64,000 nucleotides of DNA from Micromonospora sp. CB01531 (GCF_001905095.1 NZ_LWLS01000001.1:358581-422580); one strand, 5' to 3'; positions 17,527-27,103 are shown, counted from the first letter of the stretch. Notes: generated from the sequence alone by a model not told the origin. Translations and numbers: made by a program.

Positions 17527-18084
17527 GTGATCGACGACACCCTCCTCGAGGCCGAGGAGAAGATGGAGCGTGCCATCGAGCACGCCAAGGAAGAGTTCGG
17601 CGGCATCCGCACCGGTCGCGCCAACGCGGCGATGTTCTCCCGGATCGTCATCGACTACTACGGCAGCCCCACGCCGCTGCCGCAGATGGCGTCCATCGGG
17701 GTCCCCGAGCCGCGCATGGTGATCATCAAGCCGTACGACAACTCGCAGCTGGGCGCCATGGAGAAGGCGATCCGCGACTCCGACCTCGGCGTGAACCCGA
17801 ACAACGAGGGCAACCAGCTGCGCATCCTGCTCCCGCAGATGACCGAGGAGCGGCGGCGCGAGATGATCAAGGTGGCCCGGCACAAGGGCGAAGAGGCCAA
17901 GGTCGCCGTCCGCAACATCCGCCGCAAGGCCAAGGAGGAGCTGGACCGCCTGGTCAAGGACGGCGAGGTCGGCGAGGACGATGGCCGGCGCGCCGAGAAG
18001 GAGTTGGACGACCTGACCCAGCGTTTCGTCGCCACCGTCGACGAGTTGGTCAAGCACAAGGAGAACGAGCTGCTCGAGGTCTGA
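17527..18084 (+). CDS. frr: ribosome recycling factor
   Basis: RRF splits post-termination ribosomes with EF-G. The 185-residue protein has [50 protein letters not shown] and the helical [19 protein letters not shown] segments. The GTG start at 17527 has a strong GGAGGCGAGGAG purine stretch upstream. Length is exactly that of the family. Confidence 0.97.
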   Translation: MIDDTLLEAEEKMERAIEHAKEEFGGIRTGRANAAMFSRIVIDYYGSPTPLPQMASIGVPEPRMVIIKPYDNSQLGAMEKAIRDSDLGVNPNNEGNQLRILLPQMTEERRREMIKVARHKGEEAKVAVRNIRRKAKEELDRLVKDGEVGEDDGRRAEKELDDLTQRFVATVDELVKHKENELLEV

Positions 18085-18507
18085 GCGGCCCGAGCACCTG
18101 CCACGGCACCGGTGCCGCCACCCCGCGTACGACGAACTCCAGCTCGGCCGACGGCCGTGATTCGGCCTTCGCGCCGCTTGGCGGCGCGCCGGACCGAATG
18201 AAGGCCGGTCTGACGCCGCGCCGCTACGACGACTTCAGTTCGGCGCGTCTGACACCGCGTCGCGACCTGAAGCCGCCGCTGGAGCCGTCGCGGGTGGCGG
18301 GCCCGGTGCCGTCGCCGTGGTGGGACCCATCGTCCGCCGTGCCGGCTCCCTTGGTGCAGTAGGCTCGGCACGATTCCCACCACCGCTGGGTGAACAGCGG
18401 GGATCGGCCGGCCGTCGGGCCGGTCAACCGGAACAGTCGCGCGTGTAGGGGATGGTTTTGATCTTGCGTCATGTGGTGGCTCCCGTACCGCTTCCGCTCG
18501 GTACGTG
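18085..18507 (+). other. frr-cdsA intergenic region with nested hairpin and a small open frame
   Basis: This 423-bp gap contains a nested hairpin at 18163-18207: an outer CGGCCTTC/GAAGGCCG stem and an inner 7-bp GCGCCGC stem with a 3-base loop, probably the frr terminator. A 54-codon open frame runs 18198-18362 and repeats the motif LTPRR (LTPRRYDDFSSARLTPRRD). It has no ribosome-binding site that I can see, so coding is doubtful. Just before cdsA a short inverted repeat (GTACCG...CGGTAC) is present. Confidence 0.45.
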
Positions 18508-19965
18508 ATGTCCCACTCCGACCCCTACAGCGCCGCCGAGCCGCGCGGCTGGGACCGGCCGGCCGCGCTGCCGTGGCCGGAGGCTGACGTCGAGCCGGGG
18601 CCGTGGCGACGGCCCGGCGCCCCCGAGGCGTACGCGGAGCCGCACGGTCGGCCCCGCCCCGCCGCCGGCCCGTACGCCCGTCCGGGCGACGGGTACGACG
18701 CGCCGCCCGGCCGCCGGCCGTACGACGAGCGCCCGGGCCCGGACCGCGACGAGCGCGGCTACCGGGACGATCAGCGCTACCGCGACGGGCAGGAGTGGCG
18801 CGGCGGGGGCCGGGGCTACCGCGAGCCCGGCCCGGAGGATCCCCGGTACCGGGACGCGGGCCCGCGAAGCCACGGCGAGGACGATCCCGGCGACGGTGAC
18901 CCGCACGACCGGGGCTACGGCGGCCCCCGGGGTGGACACCCCGGCGTGCCGCACGACGAGTACCCCACTGCCCAGATCGTCCCGGTATCCGACGACGACT
19001 CGACCGCCCAATTCGCCCCGGTACGCGACGAACCGACCACCCACCTCGCAGGCGGGGACGGGCCGGAGTCGGAGTCGCCGGCCGGCCGGCGCCCGCGCGG
19101 CCGCCGGCGGGCCAGCGCGGACCGGCCCCCGACCGCCCAGCCGTCATCGGGCCGGGCCGGGCGTAACCTGCCGGCCGCGATCGCCGTCGGGTTGGCTCTC
19201 GGCGCGGCGATCGTGGTGCCGCTCTTCTTCTACCTGCCGGCGTTCCTCGCCGTGATCACCGCGGCGGTCGGGATCGGCATCTGGGAGATGGCCCGGGCGG
19301 TGCGCCGCAGCGGGGCGCACCCGCCGCTGGTGCCGTTGATCGCCGGTGGCGTGATCACCGTCGGGCTGGCCTGGTTCGCCGGCCCGGACGCGCTGAGTCT
19401 CGGGCTGCTGGTCACCGTGCTGGGCACGATGATCTGGCGGTTGGGTGACGGCCCCGGCAACTATCAGCGGGACCTGACCGCGGCCACTCTGATCGCGGTG
19501 TACGTGCCGTTCCTCGGCGGCTTCGCCGCGATGCTGGCGGCCGCCCCCGGTGACGGGCACCTGCGGGTGCTGGTCACCCTGGTCGCCGTGGTGCTCTCCG
19601 ACACCGGCGGGTACGCCGCCGGGGTCGCCTTCGGCAAGCACCCGATGGCCCCGACGATCAGCCCGAAGAAGTCCTGGGAGGGCTTCGGCGGCTCGGTGAC
19701 GGCGGCTGCGGCCGGTAGTGCCCTGCTGCTCTGGCTGCTCCTCGACGTGGCGCCCTGGTGGGGTGCGCTGTTCGGGGTGGCGATCTCCGGCGCGGCGGTC
19801 CTCGGTGACCTCGCCGAGTCGATGATCAAGCGGGATCTCGGGGTCAAGGACATGAGCAACCTGCTCCCCGGGCACGGCGGGCTGATGGACCGGCTCGACT
19901 CGATCCTGTTCGCGGTACCGACGGCCTACCTGCTGCTGGCGATCTTCGTACCGGTGGTGGGCTGA
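18508..19965 (+). CDS. cdsA: phosphatidate cytidylyltransferase with long disordered N-terminus
   Basis: CDP-diglyceride synthase makes CDP-diacylglycerol from phosphatidate and CTP in the membrane. The C-terminal half has about seven hydrophobic segments and the family signature region [28 protein letters not shown] and [14 protein letters not shown]. Residues 1-200 form a highly charged Arg/Asp/Gly/Tyr-rich stretch with YRD and RYRD repeats, absent from shorter homologues. Start is ATG 18508 or the GTG just before it. Following frr by a gap and preceding rlmN is the usual order. Confidence 0.94.
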   Translation: MSHSDPYSAAEPRGWDRPAALPWPEADVEPGPWRRPGAPEAYAEPHGRPRPAAGPYARPGDGYDAPPGRRPYDERPGPDRDERGYRDDQRYRDGQEWRGGGRGYREPGPEDPRYRDAGPRSHGEDDPGDGDPHDRGYGGPRGGHPGVPHDEYPTAQIVPVSDDDSTAQFAPVRDEPTTHLAGGDGPESESPAGRRPRGRRRASADRPPTAQPSSGRAGRNLPAAIAVGLALGAAIVVPLFFYLPAFLAVITAAVGIGIWEMARAVRRSGAHPPLVPLIAGGVITVGLAWFAGPDALSLGLLVTVLGTMIWRLGDGPGNYQRDLTAATLIAVYVPFLGGFAAMLAAAPGDGHLRVLVTLVAVVLSDTGGYAAGVAFGKHPMAPTISPKKSWEGFGGSVTAAAAGSALLLWLLLDVAPWWGALFGVAISGAAVLGDLAESMIKRDLGVKDMSNLLPGHGGLMDRLDSILFAVPTAYLLLAIFVPVVG

Positions 19966-20069
19966 GGGATGAATCACGTGGGTGGGTGCGCATCCGCCAG
20001 CCGGTCGGGGTCGATTCGGCCCCTACGGACGGGTGCGCCCCGCTCCGCGCGTGTCAGACTGGACGCGCC

Positions 20070-21218
20070 ATGACGAGTCTCCCCCTGATCTCCGTAGACC
20101 CCGACGCCCGCGGCCGCCGACCGGCGATGCCGCCCCGCCACCTCGCCGACCTGGACCTGCCGGGCCGGCAGGCGCTCGTCGCCGAGCTGGGGGAGCCGAC
20201 GTTCCGTGCCAAGCAGGTCTCGAACCACTACTTCGGCCGCCTGGTCCGCGACCCCGCGCAGATGACCGACCTGCCGGCGGCCACCCGGGAGCGGCTGGCC
20301 ACCACGCTGCTGCCCACGCTGCTCACCCCGGTCCGCGAGCTGGCCTGCGACGACGGCGCGACGCGCAAGGCGCTCTGGCGGCTGCACGACGGTTCGCTGG
20401 TGGAGAGCGTGCTGATGGGCTACCCGGACCGGGTCACCGTCTGCATCTCCAGCCAGGCCGGCTGCGGCATGGCCTGTCCGTTCTGCGCCACCGGCCAGGC
20501 CGGGCTGACCCGAAACCTCTCCACCGCCGAGATCGTCGACCAGGCGGTCTACCTCGCCGGGGTGGCCGCCTCGGGGGCGGTGGCCGGCTCGCCGCCACGC
20601 CTGTCGCACGTCGTCTTCATGGGCATGGGCGAGCCACTGGCCAACTACTCCCGTGTGGTGGCGGCGATCCGCCGGCTGGTGTCGCCGGCCCCGGAGGGGC
20701 TCGGCCTGTCCCAGCGGCACATCACCGTTTCCACGGTCGGGCTGGTCCCGGCCATCCGCCGACTGGCCAGCGAAGACCTCGCGGTGACTCTTGCGTTGTC
20801 GCTGCACGCCCCCGATGATGAGCTGCGCGACGAACTCGTCCCGGTCAACCAGCGCTGGAAGGTGTCCGAGGTGCTGGACGCGGCGTGGGAATACGCAGCT
20901 ACGACGGGGCGTCGCGTGTCGATCGAGTACGCGATGATCAAGGACGTGAACGACCAGCCGTGGCGAGCCGATCTGCTCGGGCGGCTACTGGCCGGCAAGC
21001 TGGCCCACGTGAACCTCATCCCACTCAACCCGACTCCGGGCAGCCGTTGGGACGCCAGCCCGAAGCCGGTCGAGCGGGAGTTCGTCCGGCGGTTGCGCGA
21101 AGCCGGGGTGTCGACCACGGTGCGGGACACCCGAGGGCGCGAGATCGACGGTGCGTGTGGGCAGCTCGCCGCCGCCGAGGACAGGGACACCGACCCACCG
21201 CGCAAGGCAACGGTGTGA
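20070..21218 (+). CDS. rlmN: 23S rRNA (adenine2503-C2)-methyltransferase RlmN
   Basis: A radical-SAM enzyme that methylates A2503 of 23S rRNA and A37 of some tRNAs. The iron-sulfur cysteines are in [12 protein letters not shown] (C132, C136, C139). Also seen are [34 protein letters not shown] and [14 protein letters not shown] 20070 gives 382 residues; the frame is open upstream without similarity. The C-terminal cysteine needed for methyl transfer is in DGACGQL. Confidence 0.96.
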   Translation: MTSLPLISVDPDARGRRPAMPPRHLADLDLPGRQALVAELGEPTFRAKQVSNHYFGRLVRDPAQMTDLPAATRERLATTLLPTLLTPVRELACDDGATRKALWRLHDGSLVESVLMGYPDRVTVCISSQAGCGMACPFCATGQAGLTRNLSTAEIVDQAVYLAGVAASGAVAGSPPRLSHVVFMGMGEPLANYSRVVAAIRRLVSPAPEGLGLSQRHITVSTVGLVPAIRRLASEDLAVTLALSLHAPDDELRDELVPVNQRWKVSEVLDAAWEYAATTGRRVSIEYAMIKDVNDQPWRADLLGRLLAGKLAHVNLIPLNPTPGSRWDASPKPVEREFVRRLREAGVSTTVRDTRGREIDGACGQLAAAEDRDTDPPRKATV

Positions 21219-21249
21219 CCGGGCGTAGCGAACGAGACCAGGAGACATA

Positions 21250-22404
21250 GTGGCGAGTCAGGGTCAGCGTTTCCGGCGTAAGGCGCTCCGCCGGGGATAC
21301 AAGGTTGACGAGGTGGACGCCTTCCTGGACCGGGTAGAGGCGACGCTCGCCGGTCAGCCGGTCGGCGCGCCCGTGGCCTCCCAGGAGGTCCACGACGTCG
21401 TCTTCCGGGTCCGGTTCAACGGCTACGACGAGTGGCAGGTCGACCTGCACCTCGACCGGGTGGAGCGGCAGCTGGCCGAGCTGGAGGAACGCGGCGGCGT
21501 TCCGGGCGGGCGTGGCGGTGACCCCCGGATGAGCGACCGGCTGGGCCCGCCGATGCGCGACGACCGGGGCCTGTCCCCGGCGCCGCAGCCGCCGCCCCGG
21601 CCGATGTCCGCGCAGCCCGGCCCGCCCGACCGCTACGGCAGCCGCTACGACGAGCCGGCCGGCGTCGGCCGCTACGACGATCCCACCGGCGCCGGCCGCT
21701 ACGACGATCCCACCGGCGGCGGTCGCTACGACGAGCCCACCGGCGCCTTCGCCGGTGGCTACGACGGCCCGCGCGGGTACGACGCGCCGCGTGGCCCGGC
21801 CGGCCCGGGGCCGATGGGTCCCAACGCCCCGATGGGGCACGGCGGCCCGCCCTCCCGCGGCCTGCCCCCGGGCCCCGGCGGCTACGGCCCGGACGAGCGG
21901 TTCGACGGTTTCGAGGCCGGCCGGCGCGGTCGCCCCGACATGACCGCCGAGATCCGGATGCCCGACCGGGACCCGCGTGACCCGCGTGGCCGTGGCCCGG
22001 CCGGCCCGCCGCACCTGCCTCAGCAGGGCTTCGGGGGTGGCCCGGGCATGTCCGGCCCGCCGATGGCCGGTCCGCCCGTCGCGGGGCCGCCGATGGCCGG
22101 TCCGCCTGTCGCGGGGCCGCCGATGGTCGGCCCGCCGATGGCTGGCCCGCCCGGCAGCGATCTCTACCGGGTGGATCAGATCCGGCGCAGCTTCCAGGTC
22201 CGCCGTTTCGGCAGCGGGTACGACCCGGATCAGGTCGACCGGTTCTTCGACAGCCTGCTCGGCGGCATGCAGGGACGCAACCCGATGCCGGTGAACCCGA
22301 ACGACCTGGACACCCTGCGCTTCGGGCTGGTGCCGGGCGGCTACTTCGAGGCCGAGGTCGACGCCGCTCTCAAAGACGTGCAGGACATCCTGCTCGGCCG
22401 CTGA
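21250..22404 (+). CDS. DivIVA-domain protein with repetitive linker
   Basis: A 384-residue protein with DivIVA-like motifs at both ends. The N-terminus has FRRKALRRGYKVDEVDAFLDRVEA-type sequence followed by a short coiled coil. The C-terminus has VDQIRRSFQVRRFGSGYDPD and DQVDRFFDSLL. Between them lies a Pro/Gly-rich linker with three RYD(D/E)PTG units and an MAGPPVAGPP array (about 22060-22150). The GTG start has CCAGGAGAC upstream. DivIVA-fold proteins mark cell poles or septa; this one probably has a scaffolding role. It directly follows rlmN. Confidence 0.82.
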   Translation: MASQGQRFRRKALRRGYKVDEVDAFLDRVEATLAGQPVGAPVASQEVHDVVFRVRFNGYDEWQVDLHLDRVERQLAELEERGGVPGGRGGDPRMSDRLGPPMRDDRGLSPAPQPPPRPMSAQPGPPDRYGSRYDEPAGVGRYDDPTGAGRYDDPTGGGRYDEPTGAFAGGYDGPRGYDAPRGPAGPGPMGPNAPMGHGGPPSRGLPPGPGGYGPDERFDGFEAGRRGRPDMTAEIRMPDRDPRDPRGRGPAGPPHLPQQGFGGGPGMSGPPMAGPPVAGPPMAGPPVAGPPMVGPPMAGPPGSDLYRVDQIRRSFQVRRFGSGYDPDQVDRFFDSLLGGMQGRNPMPVNPNDLDTLRFGLVPGGYFEAEVDAALKDVQDILLGR

Positions 22405-22416
22405 TCCGCAGACGAC

Positions 22417-22448
22417 GAGGGCCCGCCCCGGTTTGGGGGCGGGCCCTC
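22417..22448. terminator. strong bidirectional terminator
   Basis: A perfect 13-bp inverted repeat (22417-22429 and 22436-22448) with a 6-base loop lies between the converging DivIVA-like gene and the small membrane protein gene. Confidence 0.85.
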
Positions 22449-22477
22449 GGGCGTACCGGTCGAGCGCGAGCGCCGGA

Positions 22478-22702
22478 TCAGGAGCGCAGGCCGTTGCGGC
22501 GCAGCACCGCGTCGCCGAGCACGATGGCCAGCAGCAGCGCGGCGATCCCGAGCAGCCAGATGTCCTCGACCTTGCCCTCGTGGTTGCCGCAGAGCGCCAT
22601 GATCACCAACACCACCGCCGACAGCACCGCCCCGATCCGTCCGGACTTGCGGTGTCCGGGCTTGTGCTGATCTGGCGCGGTTACCGGCTCGCTTCCTGCC
22701 AC
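22478..22702 (-). CDS. small membrane protein, DUF2631-like
   Basis: A 74-residue protein with a charged N-terminus (PDQHKPGHRKSGR) and two hydrophobic helices (IGAVLSAVVLVIMALCG and IWLLGIAALLLAIVLGDAVL) separated by NHEGKVED, ending in RRNGLRS. This layout matches the actinobacterial DUF2631 family as I remember it. The start is GTG at 22702. Function unknown. Confidence 0.75.
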   Translation of the reverse strand: MAGSEPVTAPDQHKPGHRKSGRIGAVLSAVVLVIMALCGNHEGKVEDIWLLGIAALLLAIVLGDAVLRRNGLRS

Positions 22703-22791
22703 TGTCGGTCCTTCCCTCGCGATCGGATCTCCGGTTAGTCTGGCACGCCCCGTGTCGCGCCCGGCGCAGGGTCCGGCCTGATGGGGGAAGG

Positions 22792-23016
22792 GTGACCCGC
22801 GAGGACGATCGGGAGCTGCTCAAGGCGGCGTACGAGGCGTGGGGCGCGGAGGACTGGGCGGTCGCCGGCGGAGCCGGCGCGCCGGAGCTGGACGGGATCG
22901 GTGCGGGGCTGAGGCACCCGGGCCGGTGGACCTGCCCGTACCAGGGCGGAAGGGCACTACCGGCGTCGCGGGTCGGGGACCACACTGCCTCCGGTAGCGT
23001 CGGGACGTACGTCTGA
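22792..23016 (+). CDS. hypothetical small protein, 74 residues
   Basis: An open frame with GTG start and a GGGGGAAGG purine stretch upstream. The first 20 residues (TREDDRELLKAAYEAWGAED) look like a genuine helical protein start; the rest is of low information. The stop lies 22 bp before the MBL-Rieske gene, so it may be cotranscribed. I do not recognise a family. Confidence 0.4.
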   Translation: MTREDDRELLKAAYEAWGAEDWAVAGGAGAPELDGIGAGLRHPGRWTCPYQGGRALPASRVGDHTASGSVGTYV

Positions 23017-23038
23017 TTGCCTTTCGAGGGGGACTGCG

Positions 23039-24619
23039 GTGCGAGTGACCGGTACGGGACATGCCAGCATGCGGATCGACACGGCCGCGGGCAGCATCCT
23101 GTGCGACCCGTGGGTCAATCCCGCCTATTTCGCCTCCTGGTTCCCTTTCCCCGACAATTCGCAGCTCGACTGGGAGTCCCTCGGCCAGGTCGACTACCTC
23201 TACGTCTCGCACCTGCACCGGGACCACTTCGACGCGAAGCACCTGCGCGACCACATCTCGAAGGACGTCACTGTCCTGCTGCCCGAGTTCCCCACCTCCG
23301 AGATGGAGGACGAGCTGCGGGAACTGGGCTTCACCAAGTTCCTCAAGGCGCCGAACGAGCAGGTCGTCGAGCTGCCCGGCGGCCTGAAGATCATGATCCA
23401 GGCGCTCACCAGCCCGACCGACGGCCCGATCGGTGACTCGTCGCTCTGGGTCGAGTACAACGGTGTCCGGCTGCTCAACCAGAACGACGCCCGCCCGGCC
23501 GACCTGAGCGTCTTCGCCGAGCTGGGCCACGTGCACGCGCACCTGCTGCAGTTCTCCGGCGCGATCTGGTACCCGATGGTCTACGAGCTGCCGCAGGCCG
23601 CGAAGACCGCGTTCGGCAAGCAGAAGCGGGATCGGCAGTTCGACCGCACCTGGCGCTACATCGACGACCTGAAGGCCGACCACGTCTTCCCGATCGCCGG
23701 CCCGCCCTGCTTCCTCGACGACACGCTGTGGCAGTTCAACGACATCTTCGACGACGAGGGCAACATCTTCCCCGACCAGTCGGTCTTCCTGGAGGAGTAC
23801 GCCAAGGTCGGCGGCACCAACGGCATCGTGCTGCTGCCGGGCAGCGTCGCGGAGATCACCACCGAGGGCGCGAGCACCACGCACCCGGTGCCGGTGGCCG
23901 AGTTCTTCGCCAACAAGGTGGCCCACCTGGAGGAGATGCGGGAGCGCAAGCGCCCGATCATCGAGGCCGAGAAGCAGTCCTGGCGGCACCCGGAGCTTGA
24001 CGTGCTCGGCGAGATGAAGCGCCGGATCGAGCCGCTGCTGGACGAGTCGATCTACCTGGCCAAGGGCGTCGGCGGGCCGGTCCGCTTCGACCTGGTCGGC
24101 TACGACGGAGAAAGCGTCGAGTCGATCGTGGTGGACTTCCCGGGCAAGGAGGTCCGGCCGTACGCGGACGAGAAGGTCCGTTACCGGTTCCGTACCGAGC
24201 GGGCGCTGATCGAGCACCTGCTGCACATCGGCGAGGTGGACTGGGTCAACTCGCTCTTCCTGTCCTGCCGCTTCTCGGCGGCCCGGATCGGCCAGTACAA
24301 CGAGTTCGTCTACGCGTTCTTCAAGTGCCTGTCCGAGGAGCGCCTCCAGTACGCGGAGGGCTGGTACGACGAGCACGAGCGGGCTGTCGACGCGGAGGAC
24401 ATCACGCTGGACGGCTGGGTGGTCCAGCGGCGCTGCCCGCACCTCAAGGCGGACCTGAGCCGGTTCGGCGTCGTCGACGGTGACCAGCTCACCTGCCAGC
24501 TGCACGGCTGGCGGTTCGACCTGGCCAGCGGCCGCTGCCTGACCAGTGTCGGCCACAAGATCCGCGCGCACCGCGCCGACGCAGACACCCCGGCCCCGGC
24601 CGGCGAGGCGATCAGCTGA
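23039..24619 (+). CDS. MBL-fold hydrolase fused to a C-terminal Rieske domain
   Basis: A 526-residue protein. The N-terminal metallo-beta-lactamase domain (about 1-280, UlaG-like) has the metal-binding HLHRDHFD motif. A helical middle region follows. The C-terminus (about 445-510) carries a Rieske [2Fe-2S] site with RRCPHLKADLS and LTCQLHGWRFDL, giving the two Cys/His pairs. Both domains occur in CMP-Neu5Ac hydroxylase, where their order is the opposite. The substrate is unknown. GTG start with GAGGGGG upstream. A terminator hairpin follows. Confidence 0.85.
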   Translation: MRVTGTGHASMRIDTAAGSILCDPWVNPAYFASWFPFPDNSQLDWESLGQVDYLYVSHLHRDHFDAKHLRDHISKDVTVLLPEFPTSEMEDELRELGFTKFLKAPNEQVVELPGGLKIMIQALTSPTDGPIGDSSLWVEYNGVRLLNQNDARPADLSVFAELGHVHAHLLQFSGAIWYPMVYELPQAAKTAFGKQKRDRQFDRTWRYIDDLKADHVFPIAGPPCFLDDTLWQFNDIFDDEGNIFPDQSVFLEEYAKVGGTNGIVLLPGSVAEITTEGASTTHPVPVAEFFANKVAHLEEMRERKRPIIEAEKQSWRHPELDVLGEMKRRIEPLLDESIYLAKGVGGPVRFDLVGYDGESVESIVVDFPGKEVRPYADEKVRYRFRTERALIEHLLHIGEVDWVNSLFLSCRFSAARIGQYNEFVYAFFKCLSEERLQYAEGWYDEHERAVDAEDITLDGWVVQRRCPHLKADLSRFGVVDGDQLTCQLHGWRFDLASGRCLTSVGHKIRAHRADADTPAPAGEAIS

Positions 24620-24633
24620 TCCCCGCCCGGCGT

Positions 24634-24667
24634 TGAGCAGGGGCCTTCCGTAGCAGGCCCCTGCTCA
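24634..24667. terminator. bidirectional terminator
   Basis: A perfect 12-bp inverted repeat (24634-24645 and 24656-24667) with a 10-base loop, between converging genes. Confidence 0.8.
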
Positions 24668-24669
24668 CC

Positions 24670-26274
24670 TCAGCGGCCCAGGTCGGCGAGGATGCGCTGG
24701 GCGGCGTTGTGGCCGGCCGCGCCGATCACGCTGCCGGCCGGGTGGCAACCGGCGCTGCCCGCGTACACCCCGTCGACGCCGGTGGCGTACGGCATCCGGT
24801 CGGTGAACGAGACGGTGTTGTCGACGTGGTGGATGTGGCCGCCGGTGATGCCGAAGTGCGCCTCGATGCCGGGCGGGGGCAGCGGCACCGCATCGGCGAT
24901 CAGGTCGCCGGTGCCGGGGGCGTACCGCTCGCAGATCGCCACCAGCTTGTCGACGTAGCCGGGCAGCGCCTCGTCCCAGCTGGTGCCGGAAAGCTCGTAC
25001 GGGACCGACTGCACGAACAGCGCCGAGGAGTGGTGCCCAGCGTCGTCGGCCAGCGACGGGTCGACCGTGGTGTGCAGGTACCACTCGATGGTCGGCTCCT
25101 CCGGCAGCCGCCCGGCCTGCACGTCCGCCCACATGGCGCGCAGCGCGGCCATCGGCGACTCACCGCCCTGCCCGACCAGCGACGACGAGCCGGGCAGCAG
25201 GTGGATGGTGGAGCCGAACGGGCTGGGCGCGTCCGCCGGCAGGCAGGAGAACCGGGGCAGGCCGCGCAGCGCCAGGTTGAGCTTGAGCGTGGTGCCGGGA
25301 CGGCGGACCGCCGCCATCCGCTCGGCCAGCGGCGCCGGGAGCGCGCCGTCGGGCAGCAGCTCCATCAACCGGTACGGGTCACAGGCCCCGAGCACCACCG
25401 AGGCGGCCACCTCCCGCCCGTCGGCGAGCACCACGCCGGACGCCGCGCCGCCGGCCAGGGTGATCCCCGTGACGGGCGTACCGGTCAGGATGCGGGCGCC
25501 GGCGACGCGGGCGGCCTCGGCGAAGGTCCGGGAGACCGTGCCCATGCCGCCCTGGGCGATCATCCAGGTGCCGCCCGAGCCGGGCAGCCGGCACATGTTG
25601 TGCACCAGGAAGTTGTGCCCGGTGCCGGGGTCGTCCGGGCCGGCGTTGAGGCCGGAGAGGCCGTCGGTGACCGCGTACATGCTGACCAGCAGCTCGGAGC
25701 GGAAGTCGAAGCGGGCCAGGTAGTCGGCGACCGAGCCGCGGACCAGGTCCGCGAAGACCTGCCGGAGCGCCGGGCGGACGTACCGCTCGGCGGTCTCCAC
25801 CACCGGCAGCGGCTCGGCCAGCCAGGCCGGCGCCAGGTCCTCGCGGAGCTGGGCCAGCTCGGCCTGGAGCGCGTCGTCGGCGGCCGCGTCGGCGGGGGAG
25901 AACATCTCCGCGAGCTGCCGCCGGCTCGCCACGGCGTCGCTGCCGAAGAGCAGGTACGGCGCGCCGAGCCCGCCCGGGGTGGGCAGGAAGTAGTGCGGGT
26001 CGCGGCGCAGCACCGGGATGCTCACGTCGAGCGTGGCGAGCAGTTCCGGCGGCATCAACCCGAGCAGGTACGAGCCGGTGGAGTGGCGCAGGCCGGGCAC
26101 CTTCGGGAAGGGGCTCTCGGTCCGGGTCGCCCCGCCGATCACCTCGGCCGCCTCCAGCACCAGCACGTCGAGGCCCGCGCGGGCCAGCAGGATCGCCGAG
26201 ACCAGACCGTTGTGCCCGGAGCCGACCACGACGACGTCGGCGCGGGACGGCAGCTCACTCCGTTGCTCGCTCAT
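24670..26274 (-). CDS. FAD-dependent oxidoreductase, phytoene-dehydrogenase-like
   Basis: A 534-residue flavoprotein. The N-terminal dinucleotide-binding motif is VVVVGSGHNGLVSAILLARAG with LEAAEVIGG after the second strand. The C-terminal FAD contact is TGVDGVYAGSAGCHPAGSV. This corresponds to the CrtI/PDS-like group found in many bacteria, most with unknown substrate; no carotenoid genes are nearby. The ATG at 26274 overlaps the stop of a 27-codon mini-cistron. A TetR-type gene lies upstream on the same strand, so the oxidoreductase may belong to its operon. Confidence 0.88.
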   Translation of the reverse strand: MSEQRSELPSRADVVVVGSGHNGLVSAILLARAGLDVLVLEAAEVIGGATRTESPFPKVPGLRHSTGSYLLGLMPPELLATLDVSIPVLRRDPHYFLPTPGGLGAPYLLFGSDAVASRRQLAEMFSPADAAADDALQAELAQLREDLAPAWLAEPLPVVETAERYVRPALRQVFADLVRGSVADYLARFDFRSELLVSMYAVTDGLSGLNAGPDDPGTGHNFLVHNMCRLPGSGGTWMIAQGGMGTVSRTFAEAARVAGARILTGTPVTGITLAGGAASGVVLADGREVAASVVLGACDPYRLMELLPDGALPAPLAERMAAVRRPGTTLKLNLALRGLPRFSCLPADAPSPFGSTIHLLPGSSSLVGQGGESPMAALRAMWADVQAGRLPEEPTIEWYLHTTVDPSLADDAGHHSSALFVQSVPYELSGTSWDEALPGYVDKLVAICERYAPGTGDLIADAVPLPPPGIEAHFGITGGHIHHVDNTVSFTDRMPYATGVDGVYAGSAGCHPAGSVIGAAGHNAAQRILADLGR

Positions 26275-26354
26275 GCCGCCACCTCGCTCCGCTCGGCGAC
26301 GGCATGAGGCTCCATTGCACTGTGCCGGATGATTCGCTCGCTGCGCTCGCTCAT
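26271..26354 (-). CDS. 27-codon mini-cistron from a Ser/Glu/Arg repeat, coupled to the oxidoreductase
   Basis: The ATG at 26354 opens a 27-codon frame (MSERSERIIRH ... AERSEVAA) made of AGCGAGCG-type repeat sequence. Its TGA overlaps the ATG of the FAD oxidoreductase (ATGA). It starts 11 bp after the TetR stop. The oxidoreductase itself begins with a related MSEQRSE sequence. The arrangement suggests translational coupling through a repeat-derived leader; the peptide itself probably has no function. Confidence 0.5.
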   Translation of the reverse strand: MSERSERIIRHSAMEPHAVAERSEVAA

Positions 26355-26365
26355 GTCCGGGCAGC

Positions 26366-27103
26366 CTAGTGGCGCGCGCCTCCCTCGGGGAGGGCGTCGC
26401 CGGGTTCGGCCGGGCGGAACTGGAGGAGCTGGCTGATCAGCTCGGTCTCGAAGAGCGCCTCCGGCTCGTCGACCGCCCAGCCGAGGTGGCCGAAGACCTC
26501 CATGGCGACCAGGCCGTAGAGGCGGGTCCAGGCGGAGAGGAAGGTGTACGCGATCTCGATCGGCAGAGGGCCGTGGCTGGTCGCCAGCGGGGCGAGGTGC
26601 CCGCCGAGCCGTTCCTGGAGCAGCTCCGCCGGTGGGGTCGGCAGCCGGCTGCCCCGGGTGAGTTCCACGAACGGGGTGAGGAAGACCGCCCCGAGGCGCG
26701 CCCCAGGGTGGTCGGGGTTGTCGCACTGGTCGGCGAACTCGATCACCCCGGGGACCGGGTTGCCGAAGATCAGGGTGAATTCGGCGGGGTGGCCGACGGC
26801 CCACCGCCGCAGCGCCCGGCACATCTCGAGGAGCTGGCCGGCCGGGTCCGGGCCGGACCCGTCCCGGGCCGCCTCGACCTCCTGGCGCAGCTCGTCGTAG
26901 AGGTCGCCGGCGAGCCCGGCGACCAGCGCCTCCAGGCTGGGGAAGTACCGGTAGATCGCCGGGGCGGTCATGCCCATGTCCCGGGCGATCGCCCGCAGCG
27001 AGACCGCCTCGATCCCGCCGGTCACCAGCAGTCGCCGTGCCCCGTCCTTGATCTCGGACAGGGTCGCCGTGCGCAGGCGTTCCCGCCGGGTGGGTGCGGT
27101 CAT
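26366..27103 (-). CDS. TetR/AcrR family transcriptional regulator
   Basis: A 245-residue repressor. The helix-turn-helix is in GIEAVSLRAIARDMGMTAPAIYRYF (about residues 27-52). The C-terminal half resembles the TetR WHG-type ligand domain (FTLIFGNPVPG). ATG 27103 (MTAPTRRERL) is preferred over an upstream in-frame GTG. It is divergent from an MMPL transporter, with a palindromic operator between them, so it most likely represses the transporter and itself. Confidence 0.9.
   Translation of the reverse strand: MTAPTRRERLRTATLSEIKDGARRLLVTGGIEAVSLRAIARDMGMTAPAIYRYFPSLEALVAGLAGDLYDELRQEVEAARDGSGPDPAGQLLEMCRALRRWAVGHPAEFTLIFGNPVPGVIEFADQCDNPDHPGARLGAVFLTPFVELTRGSRLPTPPAELLQERLGGHLAPLATSHGPLPIEIAYTFLSAWTRLYGLVAMEVFGHLGWAVDEPEALFETELISQLLQFRPAEPGDALPEGGARH

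Noticed and set aside
18198..18362. 54-codon frame between frr and cdsA as a gene
   Set aside because: No ribosome-binding site and low-information composition; kept only as a note.
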